Made by a program: the position numbers and the translations under genes
Shown: positions 9,157 through 16,089 of the stretch, one piece after another
Numbering within the stretch: the first letter of the stretch is position 1
How the letters are laid out: each line of letters opens with the position of its first letter
Origin: Gilliamella bombi
GTDB lineage: Bacteria; Pseudomonadota; Gammaproteobacteria; Enterobacterales; Orbaceae
Direction of reading: 5' to 3'
NCBI RefSeq assembly: GCF_900103255.1
Contig: NZ_FMWS01000009.1
Span: 1 to 47,790, forward strand
Length of the DNA stretch: 47,790 nt
Notes under the pieces: model-generated
What the model was told of the DNA's origin: nothing
Database searches by the model: none
The model's input: the letters and a program-made list of their open reading frames with translations, nothing else

Positions 9157-10230
9157 ATGTTAAAAATGTTCATAGAATGGTATAAAAAACGCTTTAGCGA
9201 TCCGCATGTTGTTTCGCTAATGGCTGTTATTGTTGGCTTATTTGTTATTATCTATTTTTTCAATAAAATTCTTCTACCGGTTTTAATTGCGATTGTACTA
9301 TCTTATTTACTTGATAGACCGGTTAACTATCTACATAAAAAAAACATACCAAGAACACTGGCAGTTGTAATGGTGTTACTGCTTTTTTTAATGATTGTAT
9401 TAGTTGGATTTATGATTTTATTACCATTAATTTGGCAACAAAGCATTAGCTTAATCACTAATATTCCAAACATGCTAAATTTTGCAAACAACTTTTTAAC
9501 CACCTTGCCTGAACACTACCCTGAACTAATTGATGTTGGCTTATTCGACTCGATCATCCAAGGTATTACCAACAAAGTTGTGCAAACTGGTAATTCGTTA
9601 TTGCAATTTTCCATTGTGTCTTTATTAGGGCTAGTATCTGTTGCAATTAATGGGGTATTAGTGCCCATAATGATGTTTTTTTTATTAAAGGACAAAACAA
9701 AAATATGGGGATACTGTTCAAAAATCTTGCCTAAGAACCGTACAATTTTGAACAAAGTTGCTGCTGAAATGGATATGCAAATATCCAATTATATAGTAGG
9801 CAATGTACTACATATAATTATTTTATCCATTTGTGTCTATATTCCTTTTTGGTATTTTGGTTTAGATTATGGACTTTTATTAGCAGTGCTTGTTGGATTA
9901 TCTGTATTAGTGCCTTACGTTGGTATTATTATTTCAAGTATTCCGGTTGTATTAATTGCTCTATTTCAATGGGGATTAAGCGCACAATTTGGTTATTTAT
10001 TGTTTTTCTATGTATTAATACAAGCATTAGATGGTAATTTATTGGTACCTTGCTTATTTTCTGAAAAACTTAATTTACATCCATTAGTTATTATTTTAGC
10101 GGTAATTGTGTTTGGTGGTTTATGGGGATTTTGGGGAATATTTTTTGCAATACCTTTGGCTACATTGGTTAAAGCAATTATAAATGCATGGCCAAAATCA
10201 GACGAATTAAATACTATCAATAGCGAGTAA
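9157..10230 (+). CDS. perM: AI-2E family transporter, PerM-like permease
   Basis: 357-aa polytopic membrane protein with about eight hydrophobic segments. The opening MLKMFIEWYKKRFSDP and the late block QALDGNLLVP...LHPLVIILAV...FGGLWGFWGIFFAIPLATL closely match E. coli PerM. RBS AGGAG precedes the ATG. It is only 48 bases behind yjgR, so they may be cotranscribed. Having bcp next door is also the E. coli neighbourhood, which supports orthology. The transported substrate is not known for PerM. Confidence 0.9.
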   Translation: MLKMFIEWYKKRFSDPHVVSLMAVIVGLFVIIYFFNKILLPVLIAIVLSYLLDRPVNYLHKKNIPRTLAVVMVLLLFLMIVLVGFMILLPLIWQQSISLITNIPNMLNFANNFLTTLPEHYPELIDVGLFDSIIQGITNKVVQTGNSLLQFSIVSLLGLVSVAINGVLVPIMMFFLLKDKTKIWGYCSKILPKNRTILNKVAAEMDMQISNYIVGNVLHIIILSICVYIPFWYFGLDYGLLLAVLVGLSVLVPYVGIIISSIPVVLIALFQWGLSAQFGYLLFFYVLIQALDGNLLVPCLFSEKLNLHPLVIILAVIVFGGLWGFWGIFFAIPLATLVKAIINAWPKSDELNTINSE

Positions 10231-10258
10231 AAGCAGATTAATGGTTAATCTGCTTTTA
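10228..10258. terminator. Bidirectional terminator between perM and bcp
   Basis: TAAAAGCAGATTAA (10228-10241), loop TGG, TTAATCTGCTTTTA (10245-10258): a perfect 14-bp inverted repeat with A and T ends. Its first bases are the perM stop codon, and bcp ends 8 bases beyond, so it serves both convergent genes. Confidence 0.9.
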
Positions 10259-10265
10259 ATCAGAA

Positions 10266-10742
10266 CTATTTGCTGTGTTTTTTAAGATAGTCTAAAACTA
10301 CTTCGTGATGGTTAGCGGTTTTGAAATCATCAAACACTTTTTCGATTTTACCGTCTTTGCCAATTAAAAAGCTTATACGGTGAATCCCATCGTAGGTTTT
10401 TCCCATAAACTCTTTTTCGCCCCAAGTACCAAATGCTTGAGCAACTTCATGATTTTCGTCAGAAAGCAGCGTGAAATTTAACAGCTCTTTTTCGATAAAT
10501 CGAGATAACTTCTCAGGTTTATCGGTACTTATACCAAGGATCACCACATTATATTTTTTGAACTCATCAGAACAATCTCGCAAATTACATGCTTGCACAG
10601 TGCAACCAGGTGTCATCGCTTTTGGGTAAAAATAAATTAAAACACGTTTGCCTTTAAAGTCATTTAAGCCTACAAGCTCTCCATCTTGGTCTGGCAACGA
10701 AAACTGAGGTGCTTTTTCACCTTCTTTAAGTGGATTAACCAT
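10266..10742 (-). CDS. bcp: Thioredoxin-dependent thiol peroxidase Bcp
   Basis: 158-aa peroxiredoxin that reduces H2O2 and organic peroxides with electrons from thioredoxin. The peroxidatic motif TPGCTVQAC gives Cys47 (peroxidatic) and Cys52 (resolving), the atypical two-cysteine arrangement of Bcp/PrxQ. The blocks ISTDKPEKLSRF, KELLNFTLLSDE and GKTYDGIHRISFLI are nearly those of E. coli. It lies about 60 bases downstream of hemL on the same strand. Confidence 0.96.
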   Translation of the reverse strand: MVNPLKEGEKAPQFSLPDQDGELVGLNDFKGKRVLIYFYPKAMTPGCTVQACNLRDCSDEFKKYNVVILGISTDKPEKLSRFIEKELLNFTLLSDENHEVAQAFGTWGEKEFMGKTYDGIHRISFLIGKDGKIEKVFDDFKTANHHEVVLDYLKKHSK

Positions 10743-10803
10743 ATGATTATTACCTATTTTAATAGTTTAATTTTTAATTGGAAATATAAAAAGTGCCATA
10801 CAT

Positions 10804-12096
10804 CTAAACTAAGTTATTAAAAAAACGACTTGCTGCATCAATGGTATGATTGATCTCTTTATCTGTGTGCTTAAGTGACATGAAACCAGCTTCGAAAGCT
10901 GACGGTGCAAAATAAACACCTTCATTTAGCATATGATGATAGAATTTCTTAAATAATTCAACATTACACTGCATCACATCTTGATAAGTGGTTACTTCAG
11001 AAGCAGTTGTAAAGAATAATCCAAACATCCCTCCTACATAATTCAACACTAACGGCACATTATGCTTTTTAGCTACCGATAATAAACCATCAGCAAGCGA
11101 TGCGGTTTTATCTTTTAACTCTTGATAGATTCCAACTTCCATTAACTTGGTTAACGTTGTGTAACCAGCTGCCATTGCAACGGGGTTACCTGAAAGCGTT
11201 CCAGCTTGGTATATTGGACCAGTTGGTGCTAATTGCATCATAATATCTGCACGACCACCAAACGCTCCAACAGGCATACCTCCACCAATAATTTTGCCTA
11301 AACAAGTTAAATCGGGCACAACATCATAATAATCTTGAGCTCCGCCCAGCGCGACTCGAAAGCCTGTCATCACTTCGTCAATGATTAATAACGTACCATA
11401 CTTATCGCAAAGTGCTCGTAAACCGTGCAGAAACTCTTTTTGAGCTGGCACGCAATTCATATTGCCCGCAACTGGCTCAATAATGATGGCGGCAATTTGG
11501 TCGGGATATTGCTCAAATTGTTTTTTAACCGATTCTAAATTATTATAATCACAAACTAATGTATGCTTAACAAAATCATCAGGTACACCTGGTGAAGTTG
11601 GGTGACCAAAAGTAAGGGCACCAGACCCCGCTTTAACTAACAAATAATCAGCATGACCGTGATAACAGCCTTCAAATTTAATAATCTTATCACGTCCAGT
11701 AAAACCACGTGCAACACGGATGGCACTCATGGTTGCTTCAGTTCCCGAATTTACCATACGCACCATTTCAATTGAAGGCATTAATTGAGTAACCAAATTA
11801 GCAACTTTGGTTTCAATTTCGGTTGGTGCACCATAACTCAAACCGTTATGAACAGCGTTAATTACCGCATTAGCTACATCGGGGTCATTGTGTCCAAGGA
11901 TCATCGGCCCCCAAGAACCGACATAATCAATGTAGGCTCTTTCGTCCGCATCATAAATATACGCACCGTTTGCACGCTCGATAAATAAAGGTGAACCACC
12001 AACGCCATTAAAGGCGCGAACAGGCGAATTAACGCCACCAGGCATAACTGATTGAGCCTGATGATAAAGTTTTTCTGATTTGAAATTGTTTTGCAT
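10804..12096 (-). CDS. hemL: Glutamate-1-semialdehyde 2,1-aminomutase HemL
   Basis: PLP-dependent class-III aminotransferase of the C5 haem pathway, converting glutamate-1-semialdehyde to 5-aminolevulinate. 430 aa, against 426 in E. coli. Motifs: [11 protein letters not shown] near the N-terminus, [34 protein letters not shown] with the PLP-ring aspartate, and the Schiff-base lysine in [11 protein letters not shown] (Lys268 by codon count). Divergent from erpA across about 160 bases, a common gammaproteobacterial arrangement. Confidence 0.97.
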   Translation of the reverse strand: MQNNFKSEKLYHQAQSVMPGGVNSPVRAFNGVGGSPLFIERANGAYIYDADERAYIDYVGSWGPMILGHNDPDVANAVINAVHNGLSYGAPTEIETKVANLVTQLMPSIEMVRMVNSGTEATMSAIRVARGFTGRDKIIKFEGCYHGHADYLLVKAGSGALTFGHPTSPGVPDDFVKHTLVCDYNNLESVKKQFEQYPDQIAAIIIEPVAGNMNCVPAQKEFLHGLRALCDKYGTLLIIDEVMTGFRVALGGAQDYYDVVPDLTCLGKIIGGGMPVGAFGGRADIMMQLAPTGPIYQAGTLSGNPVAMAAGYTTLTKLMEVGIYQELKDKTASLADGLLSVAKKHNVPLVLNYVGGMFGLFFTTASEVTTYQDVMQCNVELFKKFYHHMLNEGVYFAPSAFEAGFMSLKHTDKEINHTIDAASRFFNNLV

Positions 12097-12255
12097 AACT
12101 GAGATGATCTCTCTATAAAAATTTGTTGTATTTATTCATAAAATCAAAATAAATTCAAGCCAACTATGAGAAATTTATTTAATAGAAGTTTTCTATTTTG
12201 TATTTTCATTTAGCAAAGGTATATAATGCAAAGATCAATATATTAGGAGAAGAAT

Positions 12256-12594
12256 ATGAGCGATGCTTTACCGATTAACTTTACTGATGCTGCAGCCAAC
12301 AAAGTTAAATCATTAGTCACTGAAGAAGAGAACCCAAACCTAAAATTAAGGGTGTATATAACAGGCGGTGGTTGTAGTGGATTTCAGTATGGTTTTACTT
12401 TCGATGAAAAGGTAAACGAAGATGACTTAGCTATTGAAAAAAATGGTGTATCTTTAGTTATCGATCCCATGAGTTTACAATATCTAGTTGGCGGCACTAT
12501 CGATTATGTAGAAGGTTTACAAGGCTCTCGTTTTGTGGTTGATAATCCCAATGCAACAACAACATGCGGTTGCGGTTCATCTTTCAGTGTTTAA
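12256..12594 (+). CDS. erpA: Iron-sulfur cluster insertion protein ErpA
   Basis: 112-aa A-type carrier that delivers Fe-S clusters to apoproteins such as IspG. The three conserved cysteines are present: Cys40 in GGGCSGFQ, and Cys104 and Cys106 in [19 protein letters not shown] precedes the ATG. It is divergent from hemL. Length and motifs are typical; IscA is the alternative, but the MSD-ALP start and the gene next to hemL favour ErpA. Confidence 0.95.
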   Translation: MSDALPINFTDAAANKVKSLVTEEENPNLKLRVYITGGGCSGFQYGFTFDEKVNEDDLAIEKNGVSLVIDPMSLQYLVGGTIDYVEGLQGSRFVVDNPNATTTCGCGSSFSV

Positions 12595-12732
12595 GCCATA
12601 TTTAAGTTTTAAAAATACCAATAACGTTATGGGAAGATAATAAACCATAACTTTAATTTTTATAGAAAGATTAATAAAATCCATAAAAAGTGACAAACAT
12701 TGAGCAGTTAAACAATAATTTTTAATTTTTAG

Positions 12733-12760
12733 TTGACGGCAAAATTAAGATGGGTAAAAT
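12733..12760 (+). promoter_or_regulatory. Predicted tRNA operon promoter
   Basis: TTGACG (12733-12738), 16-nt spacer, TAAAAT (12755-12760), 45 bases ahead of tRNA-Leu. The position and strength suit the two-tRNA unit. Confidence 0.6.
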
Positions 12761-12804
12761 GCACAGCATTCGAAACGCAATTACCTTTTGGTAATAAGTT
12801 TTGA

Positions 12805-12892
12805 GCCCGGGTGGTGAAATCGGTAGACACAAGGGATTTAAAATCCCTCGGCCTTTTTGGCCGTGCGAGTTCAAGTCTCGCCCCGGGCACCA
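12805..12892 (+). tRNA. tRNA-Leu (anticodon TAA)
   Basis: 88 nt including encoded CCA. The acceptor stem GCCCGGG pairs with CCCGGGC. The anticodon arm AGGGA-TTTAAAA-TCCCT gives anticodon TAA, and the long variable arm (CGGCC/GGCCG) is that of a class II tRNA. The T arm carries TTCAAGT. Confidence 0.97.
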
Positions 12893-12910
12893 CTAACAAA
12901 CAACTCTCAT

Positions 12911-12986
<76 letters not shown>

Positions 12987-13748
12987 ATAAAACATCTATT
13001 TAGTATAAAAGTAAATTTATATCCCATAGTGTGTTAACTAACGAAAGTTATTAGTTGTGTGCGAGGCACAAAAAACACAGCAAAAACATTGTAATAAAAA
13101 CAGAAATTAGCTAATAATTACTTAAATTAAGTAAAATAAAAAACTTCAATAAAATCAATAGTCTACCTGAGCTATTTTAGAGAAAACACACAACACGGCA
13201 AGGTTAATTTACCTATCTTTTAACTGTGTCGGAGTGCTTTGCTGATAGACTGAGGGCAGCACGCCAAATAGGACTGTTTGGCGAGTTTGTGCTTTGTTAT
13301 GGATGCCAATTTATCAGGAACAATTTGGCACTTCTGAGCAAAGCAAATAGGCTTAAAAAAGGCGAATTTCATAATGATTTGAGTAAATCATGCCGATGGT
13401 TAAGAGCGAGCGTGGGCGTTGGGTACCGTAGTTTATATTTTGTAGCCATGTGATTTGTAAGATGTTACGCTCAAAATTCTTAAATTAAACGTTATCACCA
13501 ATATCAGTTATTCCGACAAAATTCAAAAGCTATAAAGCTAACACCCTATTTTAATTATAAAATTAACCTATCTATAAGACCAAATCGTTTTCATCTTTAC
13601 ATTTCTTTACAAAAAAGTCCGCTAAAAAACTAGCCAACTATTTTTTTATGGTTACACTTTTATCGCTATAGGAAAACAAGCTTATTAAATAAGTAAATAA
13701 TTATAAAAATCTAAATAAAACAAATCATTACTTGACAGGTTAACCATA
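12987..13748. other. Intergenic accessory DNA downstream of the tRNA genes
   Basis: About 760 bases without a supported gene, apart from the hairpin-rich part at 13234-13391. From about 13621 to the start codon at 13749 the sequence is clearly related to 47364-47492 upstream of the third family member (shared AAAAAACTAGCCAA, then a TTGACA/TTGACG-containing block). That part is therefore a duplicated 5' region of the lectin-like gene. No second copy of the tRNA 3' end was seen, so no attachment site is claimed. Confidence 0.5.
13234..13391. ncRNA. Candidate structured RNA of unknown kind
   Basis: TGCTTTGCT (13235-13243) pairs perfectly with AGCAAAGCA (13337-13345), enclosing two hairpins: CGCCAAA/TTTGGCG (13262-13283) and TGCCAA/TTGGCA (13304-13330). 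A third hairpin, ATGATTT-GAGT-AAATCAT (13374-13391), follows. This nested pairing sits in a segment richer in GC than its flanks. A 75-codon frame starting with GTG at 13226 crosses it, but it has no ribosome site and no recognisable domain. It matches no RNA family I can name; it could also be decayed mobile DNA. Confidence 0.3.
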
Positions 13749-14869
13749 ATGCATTATCATTTTAGACACCAGACACCAGACACCAGCACTGGCAAACCTA
13801 TGTCTTAAATTTATCAAATAATCCTATTCGACGAGTTTTTTCACGAAACTTATTTATACCTTCCAAATTATTTCTCAACGAATTATCGAAATTATCGCTC
13901 AAATCACCTAAAACAGCTTTGTTAGTATCAGCACTGTTATTATTGTCATCGTCATGGAATGTACAGGCAAATGGTAAAAAGGTTAGAGCGGGTAATCGTA
14001 GTGATGCAATAATAATACCGTCGCCAGTTATCAATTATGTAAGGCCAAATCTAAATTTTGGTGACGACGAATATGCAGGCCAAGCTAGCTTATGGAATCC
14101 TGATAAGGGCTTTTTAGTACAATCAATTGATTTTGAATCAATTCATCCTGAATTATACAACCTCAATTTCCCGACCACAGGTATGCATAATTTATATTTT
14201 GATTTACTTATAACTGGAGTAAATATAAATAAATTGACATGGGAACCCGTTACTTTGGGGGGAATCACTGCGACAGTGACAAATGTTGTAGCTAATGATA
14301 GGTGGATCCCTGATGAAGATAAGGGACAAGTTGTCGCCCGTGTTAAGCTAACAGGTCCAGAGGCTAGAAATCAATGGTACAATCCTCATCCTAACCCAAT
14401 TGCTAAGCCAAGGTTACCGCAGACGTTTGAGTTAGTGGGTAGGGATATTAGTACCGCTGATGAGGTAGTAAAATATGGATTTGTGTTAAAGCAGTGGTTC
14501 GTCAATCGGGGTGATCAATTGAAAACTTATAGTGACCAGTTAGCATGGTGTAATAGTTTGGGGTATCGAATGCCGAGGATAAGGGATTTAACCAATTCGA
14601 AGTGTGGTGTAGATAATAATTATTTCCCATGTATAAATAACATAGATGGGGCTACGCCGTCATCAGGTACTCTATTTTACCAGCGTCACATAAGAGCAGG
14701 ATTTTTTACGGAATGGGGCCGCATGGACGACTACGCTGGTGCGGGCTTCGTTTTTTACGGCTACTGGACAGGCGACGCGGCAGGTAGCACCCGGTTCGCT
14801 GTCGACTCGGACGACGCCCGCGTCCGCCCAGCTAGCCACACCAATTATGCTGTTTGCATTGCGCCTTAG
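13749..14869 (+). CDS. Exported lectin-like surface protein, out of frame at a 7-bp repeat (phase-off?)
   Basis: Starts MHYHF at ATG 13749, then loses frame in a 7-bp repeat and stops at TAA 13806. With one or four repeat copies instead of three, the frame joins the rest and gives about 368 aa with one copy. That product has a polar N-terminal extension containing WQTYVLNLSNN, a signal peptide core ALLVSALLLLSSSW ending near VQA-NG, a middle domain shared with the 45-kb protein (PNLNFG, NFPTTGMHNLYFDLL) and a C-terminal DUF1566/Lcl-like domain (LAWCNSLGYRMPRIRDL, YGYWTG, YAVCIAP). Four cysteines are spaced as in the paralogue. Without a shift, only an internal TTG at 13919 could start the body, with no ribosome site and no basic n-region. 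The last 42 codons differ sharply in codon use (separate entry). Function not known; adhesion or recognition is inferred. Confidence 0.6.
13764..13786 (+). repeat. Heptanucleotide tandem repeat, 3.3 copies
   Basis: AGACACC three times (13764-13770, 13771-13777, 13778-13784) plus AG. It falls five codons into the ORF beginning at 13749. The paralogue at 45037 and the remnant at 47493 have a single unit-length segment at the same place and stay in frame across it, so three copies add 14 bases and shift the frame. Confidence 0.85.
14717..14842 (+). other. NNC-codon-rich 3' segment, candidate DGR variable region
   Basis: Forty-two codons from GGC to ACC at the end of the lectin-like domain. About 25 end in C (GAC, TAC, GGC, CGC, GTC, AGC, ACC and others), while the rest of the gene uses C-ending codons about once in ten. 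The C-ending codons are interleaved with normal A/T-ending ones (GCT GGT, GTT TTT, CCA GCT), so this is not simply a foreign GC-rich block. Adenine mutagenesis of AAC codons in a template repeat would produce this pattern. Invariant-looking codons (AAT TAT GCT GTT TGC) close the domain. Confidence 0.45.
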
Positions 14870-14913
14870 CTTTTAGCATTTAGTTCTTAATCTGTATGAA
14901 AACGCCGAGTTGT

Positions 14914-15455
14914 TTACACTTCATAATTAAAATAATCCTCTAAAGACTCATAAGGCGTTTTGCCTGAAATCGCTTTATGGGGTTTAATGATATTATAAAA
15001 ATTAATAAAGCGTTTAAGTTTTTGTTTTCTATCTTTTGAATCGCTAAATATTTGCCGATTATGCTACATCGCAATTCAAAGTTTGTATCACTCTTTCGGC
15101 TTTCACATCGGTTTGACAGGTGGGATTGGTACATTTTTGCTTGATACAGCGATTATCACGCAGTTTATCTAAACAAATATTTATCTAACAAACAAAGACT
15201 GTCCAATTTTTGTCAAAAAGTTTCAGGAAAACACCGTGTTTAAGTAAAAAAACAAAAAAAATCATGTTAATACTAGAAAATAATTTTTCTAGTTTGCTGT
15301 TTCGTTTGATTTATAAGTAAAGATAAACCTTTGGTATCAACCTGTAGCATTTTGCTTGGATAGGTTTTGTAATAGCGTTTAGCCAAATCAATGGCCGTCG
15401 TTTTTTCTTTATGATATAAACGCCATATCGCTTGCTGGTGATAAAGCGCTAATTT
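14914..15455 (-). pseudogene. Decayed IS481-type transposase
   Basis: The minus strand carries transposase pieces in order but in different frames. Near 15455-15250: LALYHQQAIWRLYHKEKTTA, then DLAKRYYKTYPSKMLQVDTK. Near 15120-15070: TDVKAERVIQTL, the integrase-core block. Near 15020-14914: RFINFYNIIKPHKAISGKTP, then YESLEDYFNYEV and a stop. At least one large deletion and several frameshifts separate them. The core order and the FINFYN..KPHKAISGKTPYE C-terminus fit IS481-like DDE transposases. Terminal repeats were not found. Confidence 0.7.
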
Positions 15456-15846
15456 TGTTTTTTACGACTAATTATTACAGTAGTTTCTCAAATTACCGTA
15501 AACAATATTAGTAATATCTTACACATAAGACATCAAATAATATGATGCCTATTGAATTAAAAACACGAAAACAGGCAGCTTAATTTTCTACGTGAGAGTG
15601 TACTAAGTTTGGGGTATTTACATCGTGAGTATTTATTTTACCTATTTAGAAACACAACACAGCGAAGGTTTGAGTTTGTATTTTTTATTGTTTAATTATA
15701 TTTACTATTTTTTTACTGTTTATTTATTTTTGTTGAGAATAATTCGCATTTTTACACTAAAAATAACTTCATTTCTTTCTAAAATATGTATTTTTAATTT
15801 TATATGATTATTTATATCAGCACTGTTGTCATTTTTAGGAAGCGTA
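15456..15846. other. Intergenic region upstream of feoA
   Basis: AT-rich. A 60-codon frame opening with GTG at 15625 reads as a hydrophobic, Tyr/Phe-rich string without a ribosome site, as expected by chance here. An overlapping frame at about 15580-15690 reads RESVLSLGYLHREYLFYLF and could be a gene scrap. I saw no clear Fur box ahead of feoA. Confidence 0.4.
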
Positions 15847-16089
15847 ATGTCATTTTTTACTCTTAACCAGTTACCTTTAGGCCACGAGGCGGTTATTACT
15901 AGGTTGTTACCCGAATCGTTACCTTTTCGTCGAAAGTTACTTGCAATGGGGATTACACCAGGGTGTAAGGTTCTGGTTGTGCGAGTTGCACCATTTGGTG
16001 ATCCGATTGAAATTAAAATGCGTGGATTTTGGCTTTGTTTGCGTCGTAAAGAAGCACAAGCTATTGAAGTTATGGAGGTAAGTAAATGA
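15847..16089 (+). CDS. feoA: Ferrous iron transport protein A
   Basis: 80-aa SH3-like cytosolic partner of FeoB, needed for efficient Fe2+ uptake. Typical blocks: LTRLLPESLPFRRKLLAMGITPG-type core and VAPFGDPIEIKMRGFWLCLRRKEA. I start at ATG 15847, which has AGGA at good spacing; an in-frame TTG 21 bases earlier has none. The stop overlaps the feoB start (ATGA), so the two are translationally coupled. Confidence 0.93.
   Translation: MSFFTLNQLPLGHEAVITRLLPESLPFRRKLLAMGITPGCKVLVVRVAPFGDPIEIKMRGFWLCLRRKEAQAIEVMEVSK

Noticed and set aside
13226-13453. 75-codon ORF with GTG start
   Set aside because: No ribosome site, no domain, and it crosses strong RNA-like hairpins; more likely a non-coding or decayed segment.
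13733-13760. TTGACA, 17 bases, TATCAT: a promoter whose start would place the 7-bp repeat in the 5' UTR
   Set aside because: The spacing is good and is kept at 47.48 kb. But the 45-kb paralogue lacks it and instead aligns residue by residue with codons from ATG 13749, so the repeat is better explained as coding. A dual role is not excluded.
13764-13786. CRISPR or iteron array
   Set aside because: Units are 7 bp without spacers; they form a simple tandem repeat.
14940-15134. 64-codon minus-strand ORF
   Set aside because: It is an out-of-frame reading of the decayed IS481-type transposase.
15625-15807. 60-codon ORF upstream of feoA
   Set aside because: GTG start without ribosome site, Phe/Tyr/Ile-rich as expected from T-rich DNA; no family resemblance.
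14870-15846. DGR reverse transcriptase or template repeat just downstream of the candidate variable region
   Set aside because: Only transposase debris and AT-rich DNA are present; no RT motif and no near copy of 14717-14842 was seen here or elsewhere in the window.
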